From contig NZ_AUIW01000003.1 of the NCBI RefSeq assembly GCF_000423905.1, positions 1-64,000 on the forward strand: a DNA stretch of 64,000 bases, in the 5' to 3' direction. Below the pieces are notes generated by a model that saw only the letters and a list, made by a program, of their open reading frames with translations, made no database searches and had not been told where the DNA came from. Positions 55,058 through 64,000 of the stretch are shown piece by piece. This DNA comes from Thermus antranikianii DSM 12462. Lineage in GTDB: Bacteria > Deinococcota > Deinococci > Deinococcales > Thermaceae. Position numbers and translations under genes: made by a program. Position 1 is the first letter of the stretch. Every line of letters starts with the position of its first letter.

Positions 55058-56398
55058 ATGGGTATGGAAGGCCGTATTCCCCCCCACAACCTCGAAGCGG
55101 AACAGAGCGTCCTGGGGGCCATTCTCCTGGATTCGGACGTGCTGGACGAGCTGGAAAGCCTCCTCCCCTCTCCTGAAGCCTTTTACGCGGAAGCCCACCG
55201 CAAGATCTACGCCGCCATGCAGGCCCTTAGGTCCCAGGGGAAGCCCGTGGACCTGGTGACCCTGGCGGAGGAGCTATCCCGCCGGGGGGAGCTGGAAGCC
55301 CTGGGAGGGGTCAGCTACCTGGTCCAGCTTTCCGAAGCTACCCCCACCGCCGCCTACGCGGAGCACTACGCCCGCATCGTGGCAGAGAAATGGACCCTAA
55401 GAAAGCTCATTCAGGCGGCAGGCGAGGCCATGCGCCTGGCCTACGAGGAGGCGGGAAGCCTGGACGAGATCCTGGACACCGCGGGCAAGAAGATCCTCGA
55501 GGTGGCCCTCACCCAGACGGAGACCGAGGCCCGCTCCATACGGGAGCTGGTCCACGAGACCTTTGAGCACATCGAGGCCCTCTTCCAGAACAAGGGGGAG
55601 GTTTCCGGAGTACGCACCGGCTTCAAGGAACTGGACCAGCTCATCGGTACCCTGGCCCCGGGCTCCTTAAACATCATCGCTGCCCGTCCTGCCATGGGGA
55701 AGACCGCCTTTGCCCTCACCATTGCCCAGCACGCCGCCTTAAAGGAGGGCATTGGGGTGGGCATCTACTCCCTGGAAATGCCCGCCTCCCAGCTCACCCT
55801 ACGCCTCATGTGCTCGGAAGCCCGCATCGACATGAACCGGGTGCGCCTGGGCCAACTCACGGACCGCGACTTCTCCCGCCTGGTGGACGTGGCGGGAAGG
55901 CTTTCCGAGGCCCCCATCTACATCGACGATACCCCAGACCTCACCCTGATGGAGCTCAGGGCCCGGGCCAGGCGGCTTAGAAGCCAGCACAACGTAGGCC
56001 TTCTCATCATCGATTACCTCCAGCTCATGTCCGGCCCTGGGGCCGGCAGGCAGGGGGAAAACCGGCAACAGGAGATCGCCGCCATCTCCCGCGGGCTTAA
56101 GGCCTTGGCCCGGGAGCTCAACGTGCCCGTGATCGCCTTAAGCCAGCTTTCCCGGGCGGTGGAAGCCAGGCCCAACAAGCGCCCCATGCTTTCGGACTTA
56201 AGGGAATCGGGCAGCATCGAGCAGGACGCCGACCTCGTGATGTTCATCTACCGGGACGAGTACTATAACCCCCATTCCGAGAAGGCGGGGATCGCCGAGA
56301 TCATCGTGGGCAAACAGCGGAACGGCCCAACAGGCACGGTGGAACTCCAGTTCCACGCCGCCCACGTGCGCTTCAACGACCTGGCCCGGGAGCCCTAG
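55058..56398 (+). CDS. dnaB: Replicative DNA helicase DnaB
   Basis: 446 residues. N-terminal helical domain (RIPPHNLEAEQSVLGAILLD), then the RecA-like hexamer core with Walker A ARPAMGKTAFAL, Walker B LLIIDYLQLMSG, and LRESGSIEQDADLVMFIYRDEYY. No intein. Unwinds DNA at the fork. ATG at 55058 or 55064. Upstream TAGCCT is a plausible -10. Confidence 0.96.
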   Translation: MGMEGRIPPHNLEAEQSVLGAILLDSDVLDELESLLPSPEAFYAEAHRKIYAAMQALRSQGKPVDLVTLAEELSRRGELEALGGVSYLVQLSEATPTAAYAEHYARIVAEKWTLRKLIQAAGEAMRLAYEEAGSLDEILDTAGKKILEVALTQTETEARSIRELVHETFEHIEALFQNKGEVSGVRTGFKELDQLIGTLAPGSLNIIAARPAMGKTAFALTIAQHAALKEGIGVGIYSLEMPASQLTLRLMCSEARIDMNRVRLGQLTDRDFSRLVDVAGRLSEAPIYIDDTPDLTLMELRARARRLRSQHNVGLLIIDYLQLMSGPGAGRQGENRQQEIAAISRGLKALARELNVPVIALSQLSRAVEARPNKRPMLSDLRESGSIEQDADLVMFIYRDEYYNPHSEKAGIAEIIVGKQRNGPTGTVELQFHAAHVRFNDLAREP

Positions 56399-56952
56399 GA
56401 GTGGCCCGCCTGCAGAAGGGCAGCCGCCCCTTGGGCCAAGGCCTCCTTCAGGTCCCGGTGGCCCAGGGAGAGGCCCAAGGCAAGGGCCTCGAGGTAGCTT
56501 TCCTCAATAAGGGCAATCTCTATAGCAATGATCTTCTCAAAAGCCTCCACCGCACTGTAAACCTCTGGGCCACGGAGGGCGGTGCGCAGGTGCTCGAGGG
56601 AGAGTTCTTGCACGATGCCCATGGCAGGGATCATGGCCCGGGGGCCGATGCCCAGCCTGGCGTGCACCAATCCAATGCGCCTGCGCCCTTCCGCATAGGC
56701 CCGGTCGTAGGTGCCTCCGAAAAGCTCGGCATACCAGCGGGCAAAGGTGCCATAAAGCCGCTCCACCCTTCCGGGCACGGCATAGAGGATCTCCGCCAAC
56801 TCCTTATCCCGCCCCAGGTAGTCGTAAAAAGCCAGGGCTACCTCGGGAGCCAAAGGGACCATGGTGGTTCCAAGCTCCCTTAGCAAATCCGCATGGGCCT
56901 CGGTAAATCCGGTGCGGCGCTTAAGGAGGTCCAAAAGGTCCCCGGGGTCCAC
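56395..56952 (-). CDS. Protoglobin (globin-coupled-sensor-type haem domain)
   Basis: 185 residues, single-domain globin of the protoglobin group. F helix with the proximal His97 (RRRIGLVHARLGIGP), and an N-terminal pre-A helix region. No transducer follows, so it is not a full globin-coupled sensor; roles in O2, NO or CO binding are possible. GTG start, leaderless (TACATT at 56964-56959). Convergent with dnaB (4-base overlap). Confidence 0.82.
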   Translation of the reverse strand: MDPGDLLDLLKRRTGFTEAHADLLRELGTTMVPLAPEVALAFYDYLGRDKELAEILYAVPGRVERLYGTFARWYAELFGGTYDRAYAEGRRRIGLVHARLGIGPRAMIPAMGIVQELSLEHLRTALRGPEVYSAVEAFEKIIAIEIALIEESYLEALALGLSLGHRDLKEALAQGAAALLQAGHS

Positions 56953-56958
56953 GGGACA

Positions 56959-56964
56959 AATGTA
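56959..56964 (-). promoter_or_regulatory. -10 element of the protoglobin gene
   Basis: TACATT on the minus strand, six bases before the GTG. Confidence 0.5.
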
Positions 56965-57084
56965 CCTCCCCGGGCCGCCCTTCGTCTAGGGCAAAGGCTT
57001 CTACCCCCTGGACCTCGAGGCCATGGGAAAGGCCAGGGGTCCTTCAACAAACCGCCCTGCGAGCCCCGAGCCCACCTCTCAGCC

Positions 57085-60000
57085 CTACTCCGTGCTCACC
57101 CCCTGCTCCACCTGCTGGCTCACGGGCTCCACCATGCGGAAGTGCTGGGCGGGATCCTCCAAAAGCTTCTCCAGGCGGGCCGCCTTCTCCTCCCGCTTGG
57201 CCTCCTTGAGGACCCGGATGTAGGCGGAAAGGAGCTCCCGCACATCCTCTATCCCCCTCAAGTCCAAGGGCTTCACCGCCACCTTCGCCCCCTTGGCTAG
57301 GCGACGCTTTATGGCCTCTTCCGTAAGGCCCATCTCCGGCCAGTGGCGGAGGTAGACCCGCCCCCCAGTCATGCCCGAGCAGATCCAAGGCCCGGGATCC
57401 CCCAAGACCAAGGCCCGCCCCCGGGTCATGTACTCAAAGGCGAACCCCTTGGCCTGGGCCCGGGCAGCCAGATTGCCAAGCTCATCCCTCAGGGGCCTTT
57501 CCGGCTCCCCACCCAGGATGACATCCGCCCCGGAAAGCCGGATGCAGAAGCGACTATCCGCCACCCCCTCCACGATGAGGAGGCCCCCAATGGCCCCGTA
57601 GGCAAAGCTCTTGCCCACGGAGCCATCCACATAGGCCCCGTAGGGATTGCGGCCCTTGAGGATGGCCACCGTGCCCCCAAAGGCGCTCTTGGCCACCCCG
57701 TCCTGGGCACCTCCTTCCACCACCACCTTCATGCCCTCGAGGTTAAAGGCCGCCAGGCCATTCCCAGCCACGCTTCCCGCGTCAAACCGGAGCTCCACCT
57801 CGGCGTCAAAGCCCTTGCCATAAAGGCGCCTTCTCGCGATCTCCCCCGCCAGGTGGGCCCCCAGGGCGCGGTCGGTGGAGTTCACCGGCCCCTCCTGGAA
57901 GACCAGCTTGCGGCTTCCTTCCCCATAAGCCCCCATCACCACCTCGGTGATGGTGCGGGTGAGCTGGTTCAAGGGTTTCCTGAGCACATGGGCCGAGGTG
58001 TCCTTAAGCCACTCGGGCTCCTCCACGGGCAGGAAGAAGTAGGAAAGATCGAGCTCCTCCAGGTGGTCCCGCTGGTAGAGGAGGTCCACCCGTCCCCTGA
58101 GTTCCCTAAGGGAGCGGGCCCCCAAGGCAGCTACCAGCTCGCGCAGGGCCTCCCCCTTGGCCTCAAAGAAACGGGTGAGCTGCTCCACCGCCCGGTCCAG
58201 GTCCTGGGGCACGAAGCGCTTTAGCCCATGGGCCAAAGCCTCCTCCACCGTCTCGATCTGGGTGGTGATGCCCACATGGCAGGTATCCAGCTGGCATCCC
58301 CGGCAGATGGTGCAGCCGATGGCCACCATGGCCATGGTGGCCATGCCCACCCGGTCCGCTCCCAAAAGGACCATGCGGAGCACATCGTAGGCGGTCTTAA
58401 GGCCGCCATCCGCCCAGATCTCCACCCGGTCGCGAAGCCCGGCCCGCACCAAAGCCCGGTGGGCCCGCCGCACGCCGATCTCCACGGGAAGCCCCGCATA
58501 CTTGAGGGCATGGAGCCTGGCCGCCCCCGTCCCCCCCTCAAACCCCGAGAGGGTGATGACATCCGCCCCCGCCTTGGCGATCCCCACGGCGATGGTGCCG
58601 ATCCCGGGAATCACCGGCACCTTTACGGAAACCAGGGCCTTGGGGTTCACCGTCTTCAGCTCTTCGATGAGCTGGGCCAGGTCCTCGATGGAGTAGAGGT
58701 CGTGGTTGTTGGAGGGGCTGATGAGATCCACCCCGGGCACGGCGTTGCGGGCGGCGGCCACCTTGGGGGAAACCTTCTTCCCCGGCAGGTGCCCCCCCTC
58801 CCCCGGCTTGGCCCCCTGGCCGATCTTGATCTCGATGACGCTGGCGGAGTTCAGCATGTAGGCGTGGACGCCAAACCGGCCCGAGGCCACCTGCTGGCCG
58901 CGCCAGTGGGTGTACTTGCCCAGCATGTCGGGGATCTCCCCACCCTCCCCGTTGATGCAGAGCATGTTGAGGCGCTTGGCCGCCTCCGCATAGGCGCGGA
59001 AGGAGGCCTCCCCTTGGGAACCGAAGCTCATGGCGCTGATCACGAAGGGCAGGGAATGGCCTCCCACGGAGAGGTCCACCTCCTCGGGAGAGACCTCGCT
59101 CCTCTCGGGGAAGCGCACCTCTAGAAGCTGCCTGGCCGCCACCGGGCTTTCCCGTTCCAGGGAGCGGACCTTTTCCTGGAAGTGGCTATAAGGGGCCTGG
59201 CCGCTTGCCACCTCCTGGGCCGCCTTGTAGATCCTGGGATTGAAGCGGAAGTCCTTGGCGGGCATGACCTTCTCTGCCCGGAAGAAGCCCTCCCGCTCCA
59301 AAAGGGTGCGCTCCAGCTCCAAAAAGCCGTACCCCCCGGTCTCCGAACCCAGGAAGTTCCGGGTGCCGAAGTACTCGGCAAGCTCCGGCTTAAGCCCGAT
59401 GGCGCTGAAGATCTTCCCGTAGCCCCGAAGCTCGTGGATACCCATGGTGGAGATGACCTTCTCCAGGCCCTTGCGCAGGGCCTCGAGGACGTTGGCCACC
59501 CCCTTCCTCCCCTCCAGGGCCCGGGCCTTCTCCTCAAGAAGCCAGGGGGCCACCGCCTCCGCCCCTAGGCCCAGGAGGAAGGCCACGTCGTGAAGGTTCC
59601 TCACCCCTCCGGAGTGCACCAGGATGGAGGTGCGCCGCCTCAGGGCGATCCCCTCGGCATCCCGCTTCATGAGGGCCCGGTTCACCGCCGCCACCGCCAG
59701 GCCGATATCGATCCAGATCCCACCCTGGAAGGCCTCCCGGTCGGAGAGGATGAGGACCTCGGCCCCTTCCTCCACCGCCTTAACCGCCTCCTCCTCTAGA
59801 CGCTTAAGCCCAAGAAGAAGCCCCTCCTCCACACTGAACTGGGGCACAAGGGTGGCGGTCTTGAAGCGGGATTTCACCTCAGCCAGGGTCAGGGTGCCGA
59901 AGCCTTCCGCCAGGCCCTGGTCCTCCTCCAAGACGATGGGCAAAAGAAGCTCCTCCACCCTTCCCCCACCCCGTCCATCGGGAAGGGGGCGCCGGCCCAG

Positions 60001-61563
60001 GAGGGTGCGGGTGGAGAAGTGTTCGATCTCCCGCTCCCGGTCGATGGCCGGGTTGGTCACCACCGCCACGGTCTCCTTGAAGAACTCGGAAAGGTTGGGC
60101 TTCTCCGGGTTCAAGGCGGCCAGGGGGCCGTCGTAGCCCAAGGAGCCGATGGGTTCGTTGCCGGTCTTGACCAGGGCCTCGAGGTAAGCTCCATCCCAGC
60201 GGTCCCAGCCGAAGGCCCTCTCCAAGCCCAACGGGGGCGGGGCCGGCTTCTCCTCCACCTGGGGCTCGCTCCCCCCGGCCACGGGGGGCGGAGCCTGGCG
60301 GATGGGCCCCGAAAGGTGGACCCGGTACCCCGCCACCGGGGTGCGGGCGGCGATCCGCTCCAGCACGAGGCGCTGGTGGCGGTCAAAGGGAAGGACCCGG
60401 GGGCCCTCCGGGGTCAGGCGCAGGTAAACCTTTTCCCCGGGAGCCAGGGGCTTGGGTTCGCCCACAAACTCCTCGGCGTTGAAAACCCCCCTTTCAGAGG
60501 AGAAGACGATCTCGTAAGGCGTTTCGAACTGCCAGAGGGGCCTCAAGCCCATGGCGTCGGTGGCGAAGACCGCCTCGTCCCGGTGGCGGCTCACGATGGC
60601 GGCAGGCCCCTGGGCCAGGGGGCCAAAGCGCTGGCGCAGGGCTAGGTAGAGGTCCTGAAGCTCGGGGGCCAAGCCCTTCACCTCCCCGAGGACAGGGGGG
60701 AAGACCAGGTCCATGGCCTCGGGCAGGGAAAGCCCGTAGCGGTAGATGAGCCCCTCCAGCATGCGGTTCAGGTCCTGGGAGTCCGAGCCCCCGGTGCGGG
60801 GGATGCCCAGGTAATCCATCTCCCGCCTGAGGCGCTCGATGGTGTTGATCTCCCCGTTGTGGCCCAAAAGGCCAAAGGGCTGGACCTGCTCGAAGGTGGA
60901 GAGGGTGTTGGTGGAGTAGCGGTTGTGCCCAAGGGCAATGGTGCTCTTGAACTCGGGACGGGAAAGCTCGGGGTAGTAACGCTTCAAAAGCTCCGCCGCC
61001 CCCCGCACCTTGTAGACCACGCTGTAGGTGGAAAGGGAAACCACATGGACGGGGAAGCTGGCCTCGAGCCTCAGGCCCAGCTCCCACAAGGGACCGTCCC
61101 CATCGGGGCTGAGCCCCGCCACCTGAAGGAAGATCGGCTCCGTGCGCCGGCCCACGGGGCCCAGGACCTCGCTCACCACCTCCCCCCGGCGGAAGAGGAC
61201 CGGGCGCACCCCAAGAGGCTGGCCCTCCCGCCTCAGTAACTCGTAGAACTCCTCGAGGCGCCCCGCCTCGCTTTTGGGCAGGAAAAAGTGCCCCACGAAG
61301 AAGCGGGGGTTAAAGGCCAACTCCGGCTCGAGCCCCGCCTCCTCCAGGAAGCGGGCCCATAGCTCCCGGGGGATATCGGTCTGGATGCCTGTCCCATCCC
61401 CTTCCCCCCGGATGGCCCCTGCCCGGTGGGCCATGCGGTAAAGGCTCTCCAAGGTCCTCCGCACGATCCGGTGGGAGGGCTTGCCGCTTTTCTCCGCCAT
61501 GGCGATGATGCCGCAGGCATCCTGGCCTAGGGGGATATCCGGGTAGGCTTCCTTCCAGGTCAT
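57085..61563 (-). CDS. gltB: Glutamate synthase, large subunit
   Basis: 1492 residues. Class II glutamine amidotransferase domain with Cys17 (GQDACGIIAM, a short propeptide is removed), central and FMN-binding domains (GQGAKPGEGGHLPGKKV, GGTGAARLHALKYAGLP), the iron-sulfur Cys segment CTICRGCQLDTC, and the C-terminal GXGXG beta-helix domain (AYVDGSVGKSFAYGAIGGLL). Makes glutamate from glutamine and 2-oxoglutarate. The small subunit gltD is not in the window. Has a good promoter at 61627-61655 and AAGGAG before the ATG. Confidence 0.96.
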   Translation of the reverse strand: MTWKEAYPDIPLGQDACGIIAMAEKSGKPSHRIVRRTLESLYRMAHRAGAIRGEGDGTGIQTDIPRELWARFLEEAGLEPELAFNPRFFVGHFFLPKSEAGRLEEFYELLRREGQPLGVRPVLFRRGEVVSEVLGPVGRRTEPIFLQVAGLSPDGDGPLWELGLRLEASFPVHVVSLSTYSVVYKVRGAAELLKRYYPELSRPEFKSTIALGHNRYSTNTLSTFEQVQPFGLLGHNGEINTIERLRREMDYLGIPRTGGSDSQDLNRMLEGLIYRYGLSLPEAMDLVFPPVLGEVKGLAPELQDLYLALRQRFGPLAQGPAAIVSRHRDEAVFATDAMGLRPLWQFETPYEIVFSSERGVFNAEEFVGEPKPLAPGEKVYLRLTPEGPRVLPFDRHQRLVLERIAARTPVAGYRVHLSGPIRQAPPPVAGGSEPQVEEKPAPPPLGLERAFGWDRWDGAYLEALVKTGNEPIGSLGYDGPLAALNPEKPNLSEFFKETVAVVTNPAIDREREIEHFSTRTLLGRRPLPDGRGGGRVEELLLPIVLEEDQGLAEGFGTLTLAEVKSRFKTATLVPQFSVEEGLLLGLKRLEEEAVKAVEEGAEVLILSDREAFQGGIWIDIGLAVAAVNRALMKRDAEGIALRRRTSILVHSGGVRNLHDVAFLLGLGAEAVAPWLLEEKARALEGRKGVANVLEALRKGLEKVISTMGIHELRGYGKIFSAIGLKPELAEYFGTRNFLGSETGGYGFLELERTLLEREGFFRAEKVMPAKDFRFNPRIYKAAQEVASGQAPYSHFQEKVRSLERESPVAARQLLEVRFPERSEVSPEEVDLSVGGHSLPFVISAMSFGSQGEASFRAYAEAAKRLNMLCINGEGGEIPDMLGKYTHWRGQQVASGRFGVHAYMLNSASVIEIKIGQGAKPGEGGHLPGKKVSPKVAAARNAVPGVDLISPSNNHDLYSIEDLAQLIEELKTVNPKALVSVKVPVIPGIGTIAVGIAKAGADVITLSGFEGGTGAARLHALKYAGLPVEIGVRRAHRALVRAGLRDRVEIWADGGLKTAYDVLRMVLLGADRVGMATMAMVAIGCTICRGCQLDTCHVGITTQIETVEEALAHGLKRFVPQDLDRAVEQLTRFFEAKGEALRELVAALGARSLRELRGRVDLLYQRDHLEELDLSYFFLPVEEPEWLKDTSAHVLRKPLNQLTRTITEVVMGAYGEGSRKLVFQEGPVNSTDRALGAHLAGEIARRRLYGKGFDAEVELRFDAGSVAGNGLAAFNLEGMKVVVEGGAQDGVAKSAFGGTVAILKGRNPYGAYVDGSVGKSFAYGAIGGLLIVEGVADSRFCIRLSGADVILGGEPERPLRDELGNLAARAQAKGFAFEYMTRGRALVLGDPGPWICSGMTGGRVYLRHWPEMGLTEEAIKRRLAKGAKVAVKPLDLRGIEDVRELLSAYIRVLKEAKREEKAARLEKLLEDPAQHFRMVEPVSQQVEQGVSTE

Positions 61564-61626
61564 CTTGGGGCTCCTTCTTTACGCTTGGGATTTGGTGTAG
61601 GCAAAGGTATGCACGTCGTTCTTGGG

Positions 61627-61655
61627 ATTATACACCCCCCTGGGGGTAGGGTCAA
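61627..61655 (-). promoter_or_regulatory. Promoter of gltB
   Basis: On the minus strand TTGACC (61655-61650), 17-base spacer, TATAAT (61632-61627). The spacer has a near-palindrome of C and G runs (ACCCCC and GGGGGT) that may be an operator. The leader is about 55 bases. Confidence 0.85.
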
Positions 61656-61691
61656 GGCGTTTGTTCCAACCCCCGCGAGCGGTCAAGCCCC

Positions 61692-61716
61692 CTTGGTCTG
61701 GCCAAGCCGTTAGTAT
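61692..61716 (+). promoter_or_regulatory. -10 element and palindrome before lutA
   Basis: TAGTAT (61711-61716) is eight bases from the ATG. Upstream, CTTGG-N5-CCAAG (61692-61706) occupies the position of a repressor or activator site. Confidence 0.45.
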
Positions 61717-61724
61717 AGGGGCAA

Positions 61725-62435
61725 ATGCGGGTAGCCCTCTTCATCACTTGTCTGGCCGATCAGTTCTACGCGGAAGCGGGGGTGGCCACGGTACGCCTCC
61801 TAAGGGCCTTAGGGGTGGAGGTGGACTTCCCCAAGGAGCAGACCTGCTGCGGCCAGCCTGCCTTCAACGCCGGCCACTGGAAGGAAGCCCGGTCCCTGGC
61901 CCAGCGGACCCTAGGCATCTTCCAGGATGCCGAGTACGTGGTCCTGCCCTCGGGAAGCTGCGCCAGCATGGTGAAAAACCACTACCTCGAGCTTCTTCCC
62001 GGGGACGGGGAGGCCCTTGGGCTTTCGGAGAAGACCTACGAGCTATCCCAGTTCCTGGTGCGGGTGCTGGGCGTGACCGAGCTGGGGAAAGGGCTTAAGG
62101 GGAAAAAGATAGCCTACCACCACGGCTGCCACGCCTTGAGGGAGCTTGGGGTCAAGGAGGAACCCCTTCTGCTCCTGAAAAACAGCGGGGCGGAGATCCT
62201 CCCCTGGGAGGCGGCGGAGGAGTGCTGCGGCTTTGGGGGGCTCTTTTCGGTGAAGCTTCCCGAAGTCTCCCTGGCTATGGCCGACCGCAAGATCTCCACC
62301 CTGCCCAAGGCGGATGCCCTCACCTCCACGGATGCCGGCTGCCTCCTCCACTTAACCGGACGCATGGGCAAACAGGGAAGGAACATGCGGGTGGTTCCCC
62401 TGGCCACCCTTCTATGGGAGGCGTATGCAGGTTAA
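61725..62435 (+). CDS. lutA: LutA, L-lactate utilisation Fe-S subunit
   Basis: 236 residues. Two cysteine-rich (CCG) domains: EQTCCGQPAFNAGH and later HHGCHALRELG...EECCGFGGLFSVKLP. Together with LutB and LutC it oxidises lactate to pyruvate. Overlaps lutB by 11 bases. Confidence 0.94.
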   Translation: MRVALFITCLADQFYAEAGVATVRLLRALGVEVDFPKEQTCCGQPAFNAGHWKEARSLAQRTLGIFQDAEYVVLPSGSCASMVKNHYLELLPGDGEALGLSEKTYELSQFLVRVLGVTELGKGLKGKKIAYHHGCHALRELGVKEEPLLLLKNSGAEILPWEAAEECCGFGGLFSVKLPEVSLAMADRKISTLPKADALTSTDAGCLLHLTGRMGKQGRNMRVVPLATLLWEAYAG

Positions 62436-63810
62436 GGCCAAGCTCTATCCCAAAGAAGCCGCCAGGCTCCTAAGGGAACACCCCGGGGTGCGGGAGGCGG
62501 TCACCGGAGCCACCCTGCACTTCGAGGAAGGCCGCAAGAGGGCTTACCAGGAGATCGACGCCGAGGCCTGGCGGGAAAGGGCCAAGAGGGTCAAGGACCA
62601 CCTCCTCACCCACCTGGACCATTACCTGGAGCTGGCGGAAAAGAGGCTACAGGAAAAAGGCGTCCGGGTGCACTGGGCGGAGGATCCCGAGGAAGCCCAC
62701 CGCATCCTGAGGGAGATTGTGGCCCGCCACGGGGTGAAGCGGGTGGTGAAGGCCAAGAGCATGCTCACGGAGGAGCTTGGGGTGAACCCCCTTCTCGAGT
62801 CCCTGGGGGTGGAGGTGTACGAAACCGACCTCGGGGAATACCTGATCCAGCTCCTGGGGGAACCTCCAAGCCACATCGTAGGCCCGGCCATCCACCTGGC
62901 CCTTCCCGACATCCAAAGGCTTTTCCACCAGCGCTTCGGTACCCCCCTGGACGCCTCCCCCGAGGCCCTGGCCGCCGTGGCCAGGAAGGTCTTGCGGGAA
63001 GCCTTCCTCACCGCCGACCTGGGCATCAGCGGGGCCAACTTCCTGGTGGCGGAAACCGGCACCCTGGCCCTCATGGAGAACGAAGGGAACATCCGCCTTT
63101 CCACAAGCCTCCCCAGGGTGCACGTGGCCTTCGTGGGGATCGAAAAGCTTCTCCCCCGCTTCGCCGACCTGGCCCTCTTCCTCCCCCTCACCGCCCGGGC
63201 CGCCACGGGGCAGCGGCTTTCCACCTACGTTTCCCTCATCCAGGGCCCGGCGAAGGAGGGAGAGGAGGGGCCTAAGGAGGTCCACGTGGTCCTGGTGGAC
63301 CACGGCCGCACCAGCCTTCTCCACGACCCCGAGGCCTGGGAGGTCTTGCGGTGCCTCCGTTGCGGGGCCTGCCTGAACGCCTGTCCCGTCTACCGCCAGA
63401 CCGGGGGGCACCCCTACGGCTACGTCTACTCGGGGCCCATCGGGGCGGTTCTGGACCCCGGGCTCCTGGGCCTCGAGGACACCTACCCCCTTCCCTACGC
63501 CTCCACCCTCTGCGGAGCCTGCTACGAAGCCTGCCCGGTGAAGATCCCCATCCCCAAGCTTCTCCTCACCTGGCGGCAGAGAGCGGTGGAGCGGGGCCTT
63601 GCCCCCACCTGGGAAAAAGGTGCCATGCAGGCCTTTTCCAAGGTGATGCAAAGCCCAAGCCTCTACCGGCTTTTCTCCAAGGCCCTAAGGGGCCTCCCCC
63701 TGCCCCAGGACCTCCTTCCCCTTCTTAAGGCCTGGACCGAGGGACGGGGTCCCTTACGGCCCAGCCCCAAGCCCTTCCACGAGCTTTGGCAGGAACTTAA
63801 CAAGGAGTAA
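62425..63810 (+). CDS. lutB: LutB, L-lactate utilisation LUD/ferredoxin subunit
   Basis: 461 residues. LUD domain (about 70-295, KSMLTEELGVNPLLESLGVEVYETDLGEYLIQL, ISGANFLVAETGTLALMENEGN), then two [4Fe-4S] motifs, CLRCGACLNACPVYRQTGGH and CGACYEACPVKIPIPKLL. Electron-carrying subunit of the Lut complex. lutC starts five bases after. Confidence 0.95.
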   Translation: MQVKAKLYPKEAARLLREHPGVREAVTGATLHFEEGRKRAYQEIDAEAWRERAKRVKDHLLTHLDHYLELAEKRLQEKGVRVHWAEDPEEAHRILREIVARHGVKRVVKAKSMLTEELGVNPLLESLGVEVYETDLGEYLIQLLGEPPSHIVGPAIHLALPDIQRLFHQRFGTPLDASPEALAAVARKVLREAFLTADLGISGANFLVAETGTLALMENEGNIRLSTSLPRVHVAFVGIEKLLPRFADLALFLPLTARAATGQRLSTYVSLIQGPAKEGEEGPKEVHVVLVDHGRTSLLHDPEAWEVLRCLRCGACLNACPVYRQTGGHPYGYVYSGPIGAVLDPGLLGLEDTYPLPYASTLCGACYEACPVKIPIPKLLLTWRQRAVERGLAPTWEKGAMQAFSKVMQSPSLYRLFSKALRGLPLPQDLLPLLKAWTEGRGPLRPSPKPFHELWQELNKE

Positions 63811-63814
63811 GGCC

Positions 63815-64000
63815 ATGGACGCCAAATCCCGCATCCTAAGCCGCATACGGCATGCCCTTAAGGAAAGGCCCAAGGCCCTTCTCCCCGAACATCCCCACCC
63901 GGCCCTTTCCCAAGATCCCCTGGAGTTTTTCCTGAAACGCCTGGCAGAGAACGGGGCCGAAGGCCACCTCGTGGATAAGGAAGGGGCCAGGAAGCTTCTT
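63815..64000 (+). CDS. lutC: LutC, lactate utilisation LUD protein (5' part)
   Basis: 62 codons to the window edge: MDAKSRILSRIRHALKERP, then PLEFFLKRLAENGAEGHLVDKEGA, typical for the N terminus of LutC/YkgG. Third gene of lutABC. Confidence 0.88.
   Translation, partial: MDAKSRILSRIRHALKERPKALLPEHPHPALSQDPLEFFLKRLAENGAEGHLVDKEGARKLL

Noticed and set aside
55058-56398. Intein in dnaB
   Set aside because: The Walker A and Walker B regions are continuous and the protein has the normal 446-residue length.

Overview
The window is about two-thirds G+C and reads as chromosomal DNA of a Thermus species, close to T. thermophilus but not identical to it. Support comes from the dnaK-grpE-dnaJ-dafA-clpB operon with a zinc-finger-less DnaJ and the small assembly factor DafA, a Hera-type RNA helicase, the NapA antiporter, a 477-residue prolyl-tRNA synthetase and a DUF1931 histone-fold protein. 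Many genes have a TANNNT -10 element 6-8 bases before the start codon, i.e. leaderless mRNAs, as is common in Deinococcus-Thermus.

Layout. 0-7.1 kb: a LysR regulator, then a long minus-strand carbon-metabolism operon (transketolase, a broken comB, a class II aldolase whose frame runs into a CbbY-like phosphatase, a Dabb protein, two paralogous small proteins, PsiE-like) and a DUF433/DUF5615 toxin-antitoxin-like pair. 7.2-14.2 kb: tRNA-Arg(CCU), Hera helicase, MoeA, an MFS transporter, endonuclease III, and an ASCH protein next to an unusual Zn-ribbon/GNAT/ABC-ATPase fusion. 14.2-19.4 kb: an accessory block with two IS elements carrying frameshifted transposases and clear target duplications, a remnant IS end, and a secretion-flavoured group (exported protein, predicted beta-barrel, C39-type peptidase, small membrane protein, glycine-zipper exported peptide). 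19.4-34 kb: housekeeping genes (proS, a subtilase lipoprotein, apgM, nrnA, aroA-cmk, a phosphatidyltransferase, Nudix, SDR), a VapBC-like pair, a large STAND/BTAD regulator, and two sugar-phosphate isomerases. 34-38 kb: endonuclease V, PlsC, HU, FtsH. 38-48 kb: chaperone region (dnaK, grpE, dnaJ, dafA, clpB, a ferritin-like protein, a baeRF/VLRF1-like protein, two Hsp20s, a degenerate phosphoesterase, the histone-fold protein). 48-53 kb: membrane and ion homeostasis (PsiE-like, KhtT/KhtU-like antiporter, serine protease, rhomboid, CBS protein, NapA). 53-64 kb: lytic transglycosylase, DnaB, protoglobin, glutamate synthase large subunit and lutAB(C).

Signals between genes. The octamer palindrome CCTCGAGG occurs about 59 times (by eye), far above composition expectation, yet is absent from 14.2 to 19.8 kb, which supports a foreign origin for that block. 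A hairpin preceded by CCGGGGCCC ends three separate minus-strand transcription units. Two promoters in the chaperone region share an inverted repeat (TTGA-N11-TCAAG) overlapping the -35 box.
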